Of a DNA stretch of 41,796 nt, positions 25,914 through 35,036 are shown in pieces (position 1 is the first letter of the stretch; every line of letters starts with the position of its first letter). The notes under the pieces were generated by a model. That model was not told the DNA's origin. It worked only from the letters and a program-made list of their open reading frames with translations, and made no database searches. Location of the stretch: assembly GCA_012520645.1 (NCBI GenBank), contig JAAYNV010000047.1, positions 1-41,796 of the forward strand, given 5' to 3'. Both the position numbers and the translations under genes were made by a program. The DNA is from Clostridiales bacterium (GTDB lineage: Bacteria; Bacillota; Clostridia; Lachnospirales; Lachnospiraceae).

Positions 25914-25960
25914 GGAAAAAGGAACCAAAATGCCTCTAAAAGCATACAGGTTCCTTTTCC
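25914..25960. terminator. Bidirectional terminator between the recombinase and the yneA-like gene
   Basis: AAAAGGAACC and GGTTCCTTTT pair over 10 bp, with an inner ATGC/GCAT stem. The minus-strand reading ends in a T-run (TTTTTCCC). The plus-strand tail is less T-rich. Confidence 0.75.
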
Positions 25961-26035
25961 GGAGTTTAAATAGGTTGGAGTTTTTTATATATGTAATCTC
26001 ATTATTCCTTTGCAACATAAGACCGGGGTATTGCC

Positions 26036-26443
26036 TTAATGTATAAACTGCGTAGAATAATAAGGGATTACCAAATGTTGCCCTGCAATGAGGTTATCAT
26101 CTGACATGCCGTTCATCTGCATGACTTCCTTCACATAATCCTGCTTTGTCTCATATTGATCTCCCATATGTTCTTCAGCAAGAGACCACAATGTATCTCC
26201 TCTTTCCACAACAATACTGGAATAATATTTATAATAGACCGGCTCATCCATATCTTTTGCATTGGAAAATATGCCATTTACAGAAAAAGCAAGCGTTATG
26301 GCAAAGCAGGCTGTCAGAATAGTCAATAAAAAGTTCTTCTGCATTTCTCTTTTTCTGCGCATCTTATTATTGCGTATACGAAGTTCACTGATCCGGTCTC
26401 TTTCCGATAACTCAGTTCGATTTCTCACCATTGTCACACTCAT
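26036..26443 (-). CDS. yneA: LysM-domain cell division suppressor, YneA-like
   Basis: A 135-residue protein from ATG 26443 with AGAGGAGG upstream. A basic N-terminal cytoplasmic part (to about residue 37) precedes one membrane span (about 38-60). An extracellular LysM domain (VVERGDTLWSLAEEHMG...QMNGMSDDNLIAGQHLVIP) fills the C-terminal half. In B. subtilis YneA has the same membrane-LysM architecture, is divergent from lexA, and stops septation during the SOS response. The gene order here is the same and the upstream region carries LexA-box-like sites, one inside its promoter. I infer the same role; sequence identity to YneA cannot be computed here. Confidence 0.85.
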   Translation of the reverse strand: MSVTMVRNRTELSERDRISELRIRNNKMRRKREMQKNFLLTILTACFAITLAFSVNGIFSNAKDMDEPVYYKYYSSIVVERGDTLWSLAEEHMGDQYETKQDYVKEVMQMNGMSDDNLIAGQHLVIPYYSTQFIH

Positions 26444-26464
26444 AATGCTTCCTCCTCTGTAATA

Positions 26465-26491
26465 CGAACAGATGTTGCGAACAGTTGTTCT
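26465..26491. promoter_or_regulatory. Two overlapping LexA-box-like operators downstream of the yneA promoter
   Basis: CGAACAGATGTTGC (26465-26478) and CGAACAGTTGTTCT (26478-26491) share one base. Against CGAAC-N4-GTTCG they have two and one mismatches. They lie between the yneA -10 and its start codon. Confidence 0.7.
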
Positions 26492-26501
26492 TTATGCTCG
26501 T

Positions 26502-26530
26502 ATTATATCGAACGTGTATTCTGATGTCAA
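26502..26530 (-). promoter_or_regulatory. Consensus sigma-A promoter for the yneA-like gene
   Basis: Read on the minus strand, TTGACA (26530-26525), exactly 17 bases, then TATAAT (26507-26502). Both hexamers are perfect, so the promoter would be very strong without a repressor. A LexA-box-like site lies in the spacer. Confidence 0.85.
26509..26522. promoter_or_regulatory. LexA-box-like operator inside the yneA promoter spacer
   Basis: CGAACGTGTATTCT matches CGAAC-N4-GTTCG with two mismatches. Its place between -10 and -35 would let LexA block RNA polymerase directly. Confidence 0.65.
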
Positions 26531-26548
26531 TACTTTTTTGTAAAATCT

Positions 26549-26575
26549 CGAACAAATATTTGGAATATATGTTTG
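26549..26575. promoter_or_regulatory. LexA-box-like operators upstream of and over the lexA -35
   Basis: CGAACAAATATTTG (26549-26562) and GGAATATATGTTTG (26562-26575) each have a few mismatches to the Gram-positive LexA box. The second overlaps the lexA -35, consistent with autoregulation. These are weaker matches than those on the yneA side. Confidence 0.5.
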
Positions 26576-26601
26576 CTTTTTCCAATATCCTATGCTATCA
26601 T
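26573..26601 (+). promoter_or_regulatory. Sigma-A promoter for lexA
   Basis: TTGCTT (26573-26578), a 17-base spacer and TATCAT (26596-26601, 5 of 6), 37 bases before the lexA start codon. Confidence 0.7.
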
Positions 26602-26638
26602 ATTATCAGAGAACTCTATCGAAAGGGGATATACATTT

Positions 26639-27259
26639 ATGGCATACGGTAAGATTACTGCAAAGCAGTCCGAAATTTTAGAATATATAAAAGAAGAAAT
26701 TTTAAAACGTGGTTATCCGCCTGCCGTACGTGAAATCTGTGAAGCAGTCCATTTAAAATCTACATCTTCTGTTCATTCACACTTGGAAACTCTGGAAAAA
26801 AACGGTTATATCCGTCGTGATCCTACGAAACCTCGTGCGATTGAAATCTGTGATGACAGCTTTCAGGTTGTTCGTACGGAAACAACCAGTATTCCTGTGA
26901 TTGGAACCGTTGCTGCGGGCTCTCCTATTTTTGCTGAGGAAAATATTGAAAGCTATTTTCCGATTCCGGCAGAAATGGTTCCCAAAGGAGAACCTTCTTT
27001 TATCTTGAAAGTAAAAGGCGATTCCATGATCAATGTGGGGATTTTCAACGGTGACCAGATTTTTGTTCAATCCTGTAATACAGCTCGAAACGGAGACACT
27101 GTAGTAGCTCTTATAGATGATTCCGCCACGGTAAAAACCTTTTATAAGGAAGATGGACATATCCGCCTTCAGCCCGAAAATGATACGATGGATCCCATTA
27201 TCGTAGATGATTGTCAAATTCTTGGCAAGGTATACGGTATCTTTCGTCTCTACCGGTAA
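26639..27259 (+). CDS. lexA: SOS repressor LexA
   Basis: I choose ATG 26639 (GAAAGGGG 10-17 bases upstream), giving 206 residues, the usual length; the upstream open frame covers the promoter. The N-terminal winged helix (ITAKQSEILEYIKEEILKRGYPPAVREICEAVHLKSTSSVHSHLETLEKNGYI) binds DNA. The cleavage site is Ala93-Gly94, and the catalytic dyad is Ser129 (GDSM) and Lys166 (ATVK). RecA filaments trigger self-cleavage, which derepresses SOS genes. The divergent yneA-like gene and operators in the shared upstream region fit autoregulation. Confidence 0.97.
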   Translation: MAYGKITAKQSEILEYIKEEILKRGYPPAVREICEAVHLKSTSSVHSHLETLEKNGYIRRDPTKPRAIEICDDSFQVVRTETTSIPVIGTVAAGSPIFAEENIESYFPIPAEMVPKGEPSFILKVKGDSMINVGIFNGDQIFVQSCNTARNGDTVVALIDDSATVKTFYKEDGHIRLQPENDTMDPIIVDDCQILGKVYGIFRLYR

Positions 27260-27280
27260 TATTTATACGGATAAGGATAC

Positions 27281-27350
27281 AAAAATCCCTGAAAGCATCA
27301 TCCGTCATACAGCCTGACTGTTTATGCCTCTCTACTTTCAGGGATTTTTT
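27281..27350. terminator. Bidirectional terminator between lexA and rsfS
   Basis: AAAAATCCCTGAAAG (27281-27295) and CTTTCAGGGATTTTT (27335-27349) form a perfect 15-bp stem around a 39-base loop, with T-runs on both strands. Confidence 0.85.
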
Positions 27351-27385
27351 ACTTTATACCATTTTTACTTGTTTTCCTATCATCT

Positions 27386-27745
27386 CTATGCTTCTGTCCA
27401 TTCGGAAATATCTATCTTCTTTCCGTCACGCCAGATTCGTTCCAGATCATAGAACAGACGATTATCCCGGTCAAATACATGCACGATAATATCCCCATAA
27501 TCCATTAATACCCAATTGGCGCTGTCATACCCCTCTATCTGCTTCAATATGCAGCCATTTCTTCCAAGCTTCTCTTCTACGTTATCGATCATAGCCTGAA
27601 TCTGACTGCGGTTGCTTCCATTTGCAATAATAAAGTAATCTGCCAGAACGGATACCCCACTGATATCAATCAGACTGATATCCTCCGCCTTTTTATCCTC
27701 AAGTGCTGCAATAGCAAGCTTTGCCATTTCTTTTGATTCCATCAT
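27386..27745 (-). CDS. rsfS: Ribosome silencing factor RsfS
   Basis: A 119-residue protein from ATG 27745. The family motifs VLADYFIIANGSNRSQIQAMIDNVEEKL and EGYDSANWVLMDYGDIIVHVFDRDNRLFYDLERIW are clear. RsfS binds L14 on the large subunit and stops 30S joining when nutrients are scarce. Its start overlaps the yqeK stop by four bases. The nadD-yqeK-rsfS order is the standard one in Firmicutes. Confidence 0.96.
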   Translation of the reverse strand: MMESKEMAKLAIAALEDKKAEDISLIDISGVSVLADYFIIANGSNRSQIQAMIDNVEEKLGRNGCILKQIEGYDSANWVLMDYGDIIVHVFDRDNRLFYDLERIWRDGKKIDISEWTEA

Positions 27746-28326
27746 ACTTTCTGCGCCTCCTTTTTATAGTATTCATATGTCTTCTGTGTCATCGGGTCGA
27801 TTTCACCATCCACGGTATTTAAATAGAAAAGCGTATCTTCCAAAATTTTTAGCAAGGCTGCATCCAGATCCTGAAATGCCAGTTTTCGAATCACAGAAAG
27901 GTTAGGAGCCTGCTTTCGGTTAGGCTCAATATAATCCGCAATATATACGATTTTCTCAAGCTCTGACATTCCCGGCCTTCCGGTCGTATGATTTAAAATT
28001 GCATTGATTATTTCTTTATCCCTTATTCCATATTTTTCCATCGCCAAAAAACTTCCCACCTTGGCGTGTAGAAGAAACGGATTCTGATATTCAATCTCAC
28101 TGATGCTGATATTATGCTTCTTACAGATATTTATTTTTTTGGAATTATCCATACACTTTGCACAATCATGCAAAAGTCCTGCAAGTTCTGCCTGCTTGGC
28201 ATTACTTCCATAACACATAGCCAGTGCGGCTGCCGTATAGGCAACCCCCAGTGTATGTTCATAGCGTTTCTCATCCAGCGTCTTTTCCATTGCTTTTCGA
28301 ATTTTTCCGATATCCTTTGCCTTCAT
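27742..28326 (-). CDS. yqeK: YqeK-type HD-domain bis(5'-nucleosyl)-tetraphosphatase (symmetrical)
   Basis: A 194-residue HD-domain protein from ATG 28326. The metal ligands are visible in RYEHTLGVAYTAAALA (first His), GLLHDCAK (HD pair) and NAILNHTTGRPGMSELEKIVYIADYIEPNR. The family hydrolyses diadenosine tetraphosphate to two ADP. It sits 12 bases after nadD and overlaps rsfS by four bases. Confidence 0.93.
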   Translation of the reverse strand: MKAKDIGKIRKAMEKTLDEKRYEHTLGVAYTAAALAMCYGSNAKQAELAGLLHDCAKCMDNSKKINICKKHNISISEIEYQNPFLLHAKVGSFLAMEKYGIRDKEIINAILNHTTGRPGMSELEKIVYIADYIEPNRKQAPNLSVIRKLAFQDLDAALLKILEDTLFYLNTVDGEIDPMTQKTYEYYKKEAQKV

Positions 28327-28338
28327 CTAAGTACCACC

Positions 28339-28953
28339 TTACTGCTTATATAGCTGTTTTTCTTCCATAAATTTCTGTACTTTTTCAGGTACAAGGTAAC
28401 GTATACTCTTTTTTTCCCTGCATCTGCTGCGAATATCCGTAGAGGAAATGTCTACCCTCTCTGTATGAAGTAAAAGTATTTCTGCCTGAAATCTGCATTT
28501 TAATTCTTCTGCTTTTGCCAGACAGGCATCGTAGTCCATTCCTTCCCGTACCGCTGCTCCTATTTTGCACTCTGCAAAAATTTTCTCAGGATTTCTCCAA
28601 TTTTCCATCTGAAACAACGAATCTGCCCCTACCAGAAAAACAAACTCACAGCCCGTATAAATCTTTTTCAAATTCTGAATGGTTTCCCATGTATAGGTAT
28701 TCCCCTTCTTTCGAATTTCTATATCCGATACGGAAAAGAAAGGGTTATCCTCAACTGCAAGCTCTACCATCTGAAATCTAATATCCGCAGACAGAATATG
28801 TGCCTGGTCTTTCATATAGGATACTCCGCTTGGAATAAACATAACCTGATCCAGCTTCAGTTCCTCCCTTGCATGCTCTGCAAGCAGCAGATGCCCATTA
28901 TGAACCGGATTAAAGGTGCCTCCCATAATTCCGATGCTCCTGCACTCTTCCAC
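28339..28953 (-). CDS. nadD: Nicotinate-nucleotide adenylyltransferase
   Basis: I choose GTG 28953 (GAGAGGAAGG eight or more bases upstream), giving 204 residues; a longer open frame runs into yhbY but adds non-homologous sequence. The nucleotidyltransferase motif IGIMGGTFNPVHNGHLLLAEHA is at the N-terminus and the matching SSTDIRSRCREKKSIRYLVPEKV near the C-terminus. It makes nicotinate adenine dinucleotide from NaMN and ATP in NAD synthesis. It is coupled with yqeK downstream. Confidence 0.94.
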   Translation of the reverse strand: MEECRSIGIMGGTFNPVHNGHLLLAEHAREELKLDQVMFIPSGVSYMKDQAHILSADIRFQMVELAVEDNPFFSVSDIEIRKKGNTYTWETIQNLKKIYTGCEFVFLVGADSLFQMENWRNPEKIFAECKIGAAVREGMDYDACLAKAEELKCRFQAEILLLHTERVDISSTDIRSRCREKKSIRYLVPEKVQKFMEEKQLYKQ

Positions 28954-28993
28954 GTTTTTTTCCTTCCTCTCTGCATCGTATTTATAAACAAAT

Positions 28994-29284
28994 TTATAAC
29001 GGAAGCATGATTTTTTTGTGGTCTTTACTTTCCTTATATAATACAATTTTCTTGCCAATTACATGCACTACCTGGGAATGCGTCCGCTCTGCTAAAACTG
29101 TTGCAATTGCTTTCGGATCATCCAGACAGTTTTTCAATACAGCAATTTTGATCAGTTCACGGGTATTAAAAGCTTCCATGACTGCTTCTGTAACCTCCGG
29201 AGTCAGACTGGCTTTCCCGATCTGAAAGATCGGCTCCAGATTGCTGGCAAGACTTTTTAAATAAGCACGCTGTTTACTTGTCAT
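28994..29284 (-). CDS. yhbY: YhbY-family (CRM-domain) RNA-binding protein
   Basis: A 96-residue protein from ATG 29284 after AGAAAGGA. It begins MTSKQRAYLKSLASNLEPIFQIGKASLTPEV and includes ELIKIAVLKNCLDDPKAIATVLAERTHSQVVHVIGKKIVLYKES, typical of the CRS1-YhbY domain that associates with pre-50S particles. It lies between obgE and nadD, the usual order. Confidence 0.94.
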   Translation of the reverse strand: MTSKQRAYLKSLASNLEPIFQIGKASLTPEVTEAVMEAFNTRELIKIAVLKNCLDDPKAIATVLAERTHSQVVHVIGKKIVLYKESKDHKKIMLPL

Positions 29285-29308
29285 CGTTTTATCCTTTCTA
29301 TTCCACCA

Positions 29309-30601
<1,293 letters not shown>

Positions 30602-30616
30602 TTACCTTTCAAATTC

Positions 30617-30651
30617 AAAAAGGACTTCAAACAAAAAGATGTTTGAAGTCC
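30617..30651 (-). terminator. Rho-independent terminator after rpmA
   Basis: GGACTTCAAAC and GTTTGAAGTCC form a perfect 11-bp stem with an 8-base loop. On the minus strand it is followed by TTTTTG. It lies between rpmA and obgE, so ribosomal protein transcription can stop here or partly read through. Confidence 0.85.
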
Positions 30652-30664
30652 GATTTCAGTCGTA

Positions 30665-30949
30665 CTATTTCTCTACTGGATATACGGAAGCCTGTTTCTT
30701 ATCTCTTCCTTTTCTTTCGAATCTCAGCACACCGTCAACTAACGCGAATAATGTATCATCACCGCCACGTCCTACGTTTATACCAGGATGAATCTTAGTT
30801 CCACGCTGTCTGTATAAGATGTTTCCAGCCTTTACGAACTGACCGTCAGCTCTTTTCGCACCTAATCTCTTGGACTCGGAATCTCTACCGTTCTTGGTAG
30901 AACCAACACCTTTTTTATGAGCGAAAAATTGAAGGTTTAACTTTAACAT
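30665..30949 (-). CDS. rpmA: 50S ribosomal protein L27
   Basis: I choose ATG 30949 (AGGAGGTG upstream, within the end of prp), giving 94 residues. The protein starts [23 protein letters not shown]. The first nine residues are the cleavable extension of Firmicute L27, removed by Prp after the two Phe to expose the AHKKGVG terminus. The rest is normal L27. Confidence 0.97.
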   Translation of the reverse strand: MLKLNLQFFAHKKGVGSTKNGRDSESKRLGAKRADGQFVKAGNILYRQRGTKIHPGINVGRGGDDTLFALVDGVLRFERKGRDKKQASVYPVEK

Positions 30950-30953
30950 GGTA

Positions 30954-31316
30954 TTACACCTCCTCGAATTTAAGTTCAATGTACTTTCTGCCATAGGTAT
31001 TCTGAATATCCTTCAGACCCAATAGCATGGTATCCATCAAAAGAATACCTTTTTCATGAATACCCTCTGGGAATCTGCAGTCCAACAGACCTGCATCCTT
31101 ATTCTGAACTACATTCAGCTTTTCTCCGGCAATTTCTTCCAGAGCATTCACTGTTGTAAATACCAGAATGGAAACGGCTGCACAGACAATATCCTTTCCC
31201 TGTTTTGCATATCCGGCATGCCCGATACTCGTAAACCCCTGATAAGCTCCGTTACGTTCCTTGCGCACTAAAATGGATATGCCTGTTTTCCTTACAAAAG
31301 GATCAGACCTAAACAT
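30954..31316 (-). CDS. prp: Ribosomal-processing cysteine protease Prp
   Basis: A 120-residue protein from ATG 31316, slightly longer than most Prp proteins (about 106-110) at the N-terminus. The catalytic His and Cys lie in [18 protein letters not shown] (about residues 33-50). It cleaves the L27 extension encoded just downstream. It sits between rplU and rpmA, the standard location. A GTG 48 bases further in would leave a shorter N-terminus but has a poorer ribosome binding site. Confidence 0.93.
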   Translation of the reverse strand: MFRSDPFVRKTGISILVRKERNGAYQGFTSIGHAGYAKQGKDIVCAAVSILVFTTVNALEEIAGEKLNVVQNKDAGLLDCRFPEGIHEKGILLMDTMLLGLKDIQNTYGRKYIELKFEEV

Positions 31317-31333
31317 AATGAAAACCTTACATA

Positions 31334-31639
31334 TTAAGCATTAATTTTGTCAATCTTTACCTGGGTGTATGCTTGTCTATGACCATTTTTCTTGTGGTAT
31401 CCGGTCTTTCTCTTATACTTGTAAACGATAACCTTTTTGCCTCTTCCCTGATCCATAACAGTAGCAGATACACTTGCATTTGCTACATCAGCACCAACCT
31501 TCATTCCGTTATCACTTACTGCAAGAACCTGGTCAAATGTAACAGTTGCTCCTGTCTCGACATCAAGCTTTTCTACCTTGATCACGTCGCCTTCAGAAAC
31601 CTTGTACTGTTTTCCACCTGTTGCAATAATTGCGTACAT
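31334..31639 (-). CDS. rplU: 50S ribosomal protein L21
   Basis: A 101-residue protein from ATG 31639 with AGGAGGTG upstream. It begins [18 protein letters not shown] and ends [18 protein letters not shown], standard L21. It heads the rplU-prp-rpmA unit behind a promoter and a leader of about 100 bases. Confidence 0.97.
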   Translation of the reverse strand: MYAIIATGGKQYKVSEGDVIKVEKLDVETGATVTFDQVLAVSDNGMKVGADVANASVSATVMDQGRGKKVIVYKYKRKTGYHKKNGHRQAYTQVKIDKINA

Positions 31640-31737
31640 AGGGCACCTCCTATTAATTTACTCGCTAGCTGTGGTGATGCAATTTCTGAATGATACATTA
31701 CATCGCATACTTTTACCTTGCTATGCGGCATACTGGT
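31640..31737 (-). promoter_or_regulatory. Candidate L21 leader (5' UTR) upstream of rplU
   Basis: About 98 bases lie between the -10 and the start codon. Short complementary stretches (GCATA ... TATGC around 31700-31722) could fold. Known Firmicute rplU messages carry an L21 leader that senses ribosomal protein levels. I cannot confirm the fold here; a covariance-model search would decide. Confidence 0.4.
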
Positions 31738-31739
31738 AT

Positions 31740-31768
31740 ATATTAACATCCCATTTCTGAAAAGTCAA
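31740..31768 (-). promoter_or_regulatory. Sigma-A promoter for rplU-prp-rpmA
   Basis: On the minus strand, TTGACT (31768-31763), 17 bases, then TAATAT (31745-31740). It lies about 100 bases before the rplU start. Confidence 0.7.
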
Positions 31769-31847
31769 TACTTTTTCTTCAAAATATTGGTGCCAAAATT
31801 GTCCATTCCTGCAACATACATTTAATAATTAAATCTTAATATAAAAA

Positions 31848-32708
31848 TCAATCCTGTATGTCATTCGGATGAAAAAACAGCCAGTCAGCACATTCGACGA
31901 TCGCCATGCAGACCGCAATAAAAAGAACTTCCCAGCCCGCATCCTCTACTCTGGATTCCATACCAAAATAAAACAGAAAGAAAAGCAAAAACGGAATCCC
32001 CCACTTCCATAAATGTCGGTACAGTCTCCTTTTCCTTTGTGGAATGTGCGCCGGCTCCACTTGCTCCGGATTTTTTAATGTACAGGTGATAACGGCACCA
32101 TAGCGTGAAAAATGTCGTTCCGCTTCATATTCTACACCATCCAGAGTAAATTCCGGATACATGCCTTCCTTCGTAACGACCAGATTCAAATTATTTTGAT
32201 TACCATATTGAAACAGAGCATCCAGAAATTCCCGCGAATTCAGTACCATCGTATCGGGCATAAAGCTGAAGGATTTTTCCTCTTCTGCACGCACAACTTG
32301 CATAAAATCCTGCAAAAAGTTACCAAATCTTCCTCCTTCCTGCTCCTTTTTCTCAATTTCTGCAAGAGTACTGTCCACATTTAAGGTTTCCAGTTCTTCA
32401 TTTTCTAACAGGGCACAGAAAGAAAGAATGGCATCCATCTGTTCTTTTTCCTCTTTGATTCTGCATTGCTGTTCTTTCAATGCTTCTTTTAAGGAAAGCT
32501 GACCCTTCAAAATTAACTGAATCTTTTCAATCGGAAACTTTAATTTACGCAATATTTTTATGACCTTCAGCGTCCGAATATCCTCCATGGAATATTTTCG
32601 GTAATCATTTTCCACATTCCGTTTTGGATGAAGTAACCCCTGCTTTTCATAAAAACGGATATTCTGTTTGCTGATACCGGTCATCTCTTCTACCAGTTTA
32701 ATGTTCAT
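31848..32708 (-). CDS. MerR-family regulator with C-terminal membrane segments
   Basis: A 286-residue protein from ATG 32708. The N-terminal winged helix of the MerR type (NIKLVEEMTGISKQNIRFYEKQGLLHPKRNVENDYRKYS, about residues 2-40) is followed by a coiled helix (about 75-110). A middle domain of unknown type follows (FMPDTMVLNSREFLDALFQYG...TLDGVEYEAERHFSRYGAVITC). Near the C-terminus are two hydrophobic segments (WGIPFLLFFLFYFGM, about 232-247, and VLFIAVCMAIVECADWLFF, about 258-277), a hairpin in the membrane. Most MerR proteins are soluble, so this one may sense an envelope signal. Its promoter has the 19-base spacer typical of MerR targets, so it may control itself. Confidence 0.85.
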   Translation of the reverse strand: MNIKLVEEMTGISKQNIRFYEKQGLLHPKRNVENDYRKYSMEDIRTLKVIKILRKLKFPIEKIQLILKGQLSLKEALKEQQCRIKEEKEQMDAILSFCALLENEELETLNVDSTLAEIEKKEQEGGRFGNFLQDFMQVVRAEEEKSFSFMPDTMVLNSREFLDALFQYGNQNNLNLVVTKEGMYPEFTLDGVEYEAERHFSRYGAVITCTLKNPEQVEPAHIPQRKRRLYRHLWKWGIPFLLFFLFYFGMESRVEDAGWEVLFIAVCMAIVECADWLFFHPNDIQD

Positions 32709-32747
32709 AACATTCTCCTCTATTCCGTCATTGAATTTACTGAGCTG

Positions 32748-32778
32748 ATTTTAAAGGGTATACTTAATATAATGTCAA
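32748..32778 (-). promoter_or_regulatory. MerR-type promoter (19-base spacer) ahead of the MerR-family gene
   Basis: On the minus strand, a perfect TTGACA (32778-32773), 19 bases, then TAAAAT (32753-32748, 5 of 6). An overlong spacer is the hallmark of promoters activated by MerR proteins. A partial dyad (TATA-N5-TATA) sits inside it. Confidence 0.55.
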
Positions 32779-32800
32779 CTACTTTTTTATAAAATTAAAT

Positions 32801-33289
32801 TTAATATCCAAATTTTCCATTTAAAGATTCATCTTCATCTACCCAGGATTGCACCTCGATCACACGATATTGATTCTTATCATCCCGTATATAAACTCTT
32901 TCAATTCCGGCATTAATTATAACACGTTTACACATGGAGCAACTGTTTGTGTGCTCTACATATTCTCCCGTTCGTGCATCTACACCGGCAAGATACAGAC
33001 TGGCACCCAGCATTTCATTCCGCGGGGCACAGATAATGGCATTCATCTCCGCATGCACACTGCGGCACAATTCATATCGTTCACCACGTGGTATTTTCAT
33101 TTCTTCCCGGATGCAGCGTCCGATATCCGAGCAGTTTTTCCTGCCTCTCGGTGCACCCACATAGCCCGTGGAAATAACCTCATCGTTTTTTACGATCACA
33201 GCTCCATAATGCTTTCTAAGACAGGTACTTCTCTGTGCTACAACCTCTGCAAGATCCAGATAATAATTTACTTTATCCCTGCGTTCCAT
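32801..33289 (-). CDS. Deoxycytidylate (dCMP) deaminase family protein
   Basis: A 162-residue protein from ATG 33289 with GGAAGGAC upstream. The zinc-dependent cytidine deaminase motifs are present: VHAEMNAII (His and Glu, about residue 79) and the C-x-x-C in SCSMCKRVIINAG. The insertion with further Cys and the YVGAPRGRKNCSDIGRCIREEM segment fit dCMP deaminase (ComEB-like). It converts dCMP to dUMP for thymidylate synthesis. Close relatives with other nucleotide substrates cannot be fully excluded. Confidence 0.9.
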   Translation of the reverse strand: MERRDKVNYYLDLAEVVAQRSTCLRKHYGAVIVKNDEVISTGYVGAPRGRKNCSDIGRCIREEMKIPRGERYELCRSVHAEMNAIICAPRNEMLGASLYLAGVDARTGEYVEHTNSCSMCKRVIINAGIERVYIRDDKNQYRVIEVQSWVDEDESLNGKFGY

Positions 33290-33359
33290 AGTCCTTCCTC
33301 CTTTTTATGTTACTCTGCCCTCCGGCTTTCATGCTCTATCATATCTTCTGCAGACCAAA

Positions 33360-35003
33360 CTACGATCCGGCAAATTTTCGAAGCAGAGGAATTCCCCGCA
33401 TTTCCTCTTTTGAGAAACACCTCGTTCCTAAAATCACAGCTCCATATACAAAAACACCCAGACCTCCGGCACAGACTAACGATACCATATTGCAGGCGGC
33501 TTCCATCCCCTCAAACATACTAAAGATCAACTGCACCAGATAGTTTGTCAGAAAAATAACAACTCCCATCAATACAGAAGCGAAAAACGGCAGAAAAAAG
33601 GTTCTTTTCATTTCCCAGCGATATCCCATTTTTTTATGCACGGAAATGCAGTTTAACAGACTGACAAGCGTCGGAAAGCTCACATTTCCGATAATCAGAG
33701 CGTAGACTCCTAATTCCGTATATTTTAAAAGTACATAGACCACAGCAATATGGATTGTAAGAGAAACCGCTGAATGGATCACCGGAATCCTCATATAGTT
33801 GCCACCCTGCAAAACAGCACCGGTTATCGTAGATAACGCATAGAAAATAACCGCTGTGGATCCTGTCAGCAATAGGTTTACCGCTACATCTCTATAGGTC
33901 ACCAGACTCGGAAACAACAATGTGATGATGGGTCTGGAAAGCAATGCAAGCCCTACTGCAGAAGGAAAGGCGATCGCCATATTCATTTTGACTACGACCC
34001 GGATCTTATCATTTCTTTCCTTTCGTCTCCCCTGTACCCCGGAAGCCACAATACTTGGAATGGTGGATGCCGCCATAGCAGAAGCCACTGCCACAGGAAG
34101 ATTGATCAAAAGATTATATTGCGTATTAAAAACCCCCTGAAGGGAGCTGATCACCTGATCGGCTATCTGATGTTCTGCCATCAGATTCCCAAACAGGAAA
34201 TCATCAATTGTATAACCGATCTGATAGATCGTCTGACTTAAAATAACCGGAAAAATAGTAAGCAAAAGTGTTCCATAAAGCCTTGTATGGGATTCATTTT
34301 CGGATCGATCCCTGGCATTTTGTTTCCGCACAGTCGGCAGATATGCAATAAAAACGAATACAACAAACAAAAGTGCCGTCACTGCTCCTGCCAATGTACC
34401 AACTGTGCCACCCGCTGCACCATAAGCTGCTTCATCCGTGCTGTTTTTATAGATTCTGATAAACTGCCACGCAGCAAAGACACTGACAATGGCATTGACA
34501 ATCTGCTCAAATATCTGAGAGAATGCCGTCGGCATCATGGTTCCCTTTCCCTGGAAATAACCTCGGAATACGCCCAAAAGTGCCACAACAAAGGTTGTCG
34601 GCGCCAAAACCTTAAGCGGCTTGGCAAGACCTTCTCTGGCATACAAAGTTTCCAGCGCATCCGCCCCAAAGAAAAGAATCAGACAGGCTGTCATACCTGC
34701 CACAAGTGCAAAAAGCAGCGCATCCTGAAAAATGCGCCAGGCATTTTTATATTCCTTCTTTGCCAGCCTTGCAGATACCAGCTTGGATACCGCAAGCGGT
34801 AAACTGTAAGAGGATAAGGTCAGTGCTATATTATAGATACCAAAAGCCACCGAATAGATACCGTTTCCCTGCTCACCGAGCAAATTTGACATCGGGACAC
34901 GATAAATAAAACCAATGAGCTTGGTTATGATTCCTGCCAGTGCAAGGATACTCCCCTGCATCAGAAAACTATTTTTCTTTTTTGAACTTACATTCTGATT
35001 CAT
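33360..35003 (-). CDS. MOP-superfamily flippase (SpoVB/MurJ-like, polysaccharide biosynthesis)
   Basis: A 547-residue, highly hydrophobic protein from ATG 35003, with about 14 membrane spans. The N-terminal GSILALAGIITKLIGFIYRVPMSNLLGEQGNGIYSVAFGIYNIALTLS matches the SpoVB/YtgP group of the MOP superfamily, as does FRGYFQGKGTMMPTAFSQIFEQIVNAI. Members move lipid-linked cell-wall or polysaccharide precursors across the membrane. Which lipid it handles cannot be read from sequence. It sits between dCMP deaminase and the NUDIX gene and may serve wall synthesis. Confidence 0.88.
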   Translation of the reverse strand: MNQNVSSKKKNSFLMQGSILALAGIITKLIGFIYRVPMSNLLGEQGNGIYSVAFGIYNIALTLSSYSLPLAVSKLVSARLAKKEYKNAWRIFQDALLFALVAGMTACLILFFGADALETLYAREGLAKPLKVLAPTTFVVALLGVFRGYFQGKGTMMPTAFSQIFEQIVNAIVSVFAAWQFIRIYKNSTDEAAYGAAGGTVGTLAGAVTALLFVVFVFIAYLPTVRKQNARDRSENESHTRLYGTLLLTIFPVILSQTIYQIGYTIDDFLFGNLMAEHQIADQVISSLQGVFNTQYNLLINLPVAVASAMAASTIPSIVASGVQGRRKERNDKIRVVVKMNMAIAFPSAVGLALLSRPIITLLFPSLVTYRDVAVNLLLTGSTAVIFYALSTITGAVLQGGNYMRIPVIHSAVSLTIHIAVVYVLLKYTELGVYALIIGNVSFPTLVSLLNCISVHKKMGYRWEMKRTFFLPFFASVLMGVVIFLTNYLVQLIFSMFEGMEAACNMVSLVCAGGLGVFVYGAVILGTRCFSKEEMRGIPLLRKFAGS

Positions 35004-35036
35004 ACTATCCCAACCGTATCTTTCCGTTCAGACGGA

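Noticed and set aside
27211..27489. Open frame after lexA on the plus strand
   Set aside because: It overlaps the lexA end, the bidirectional terminator and rsfS, and lacks a ribosome binding site.
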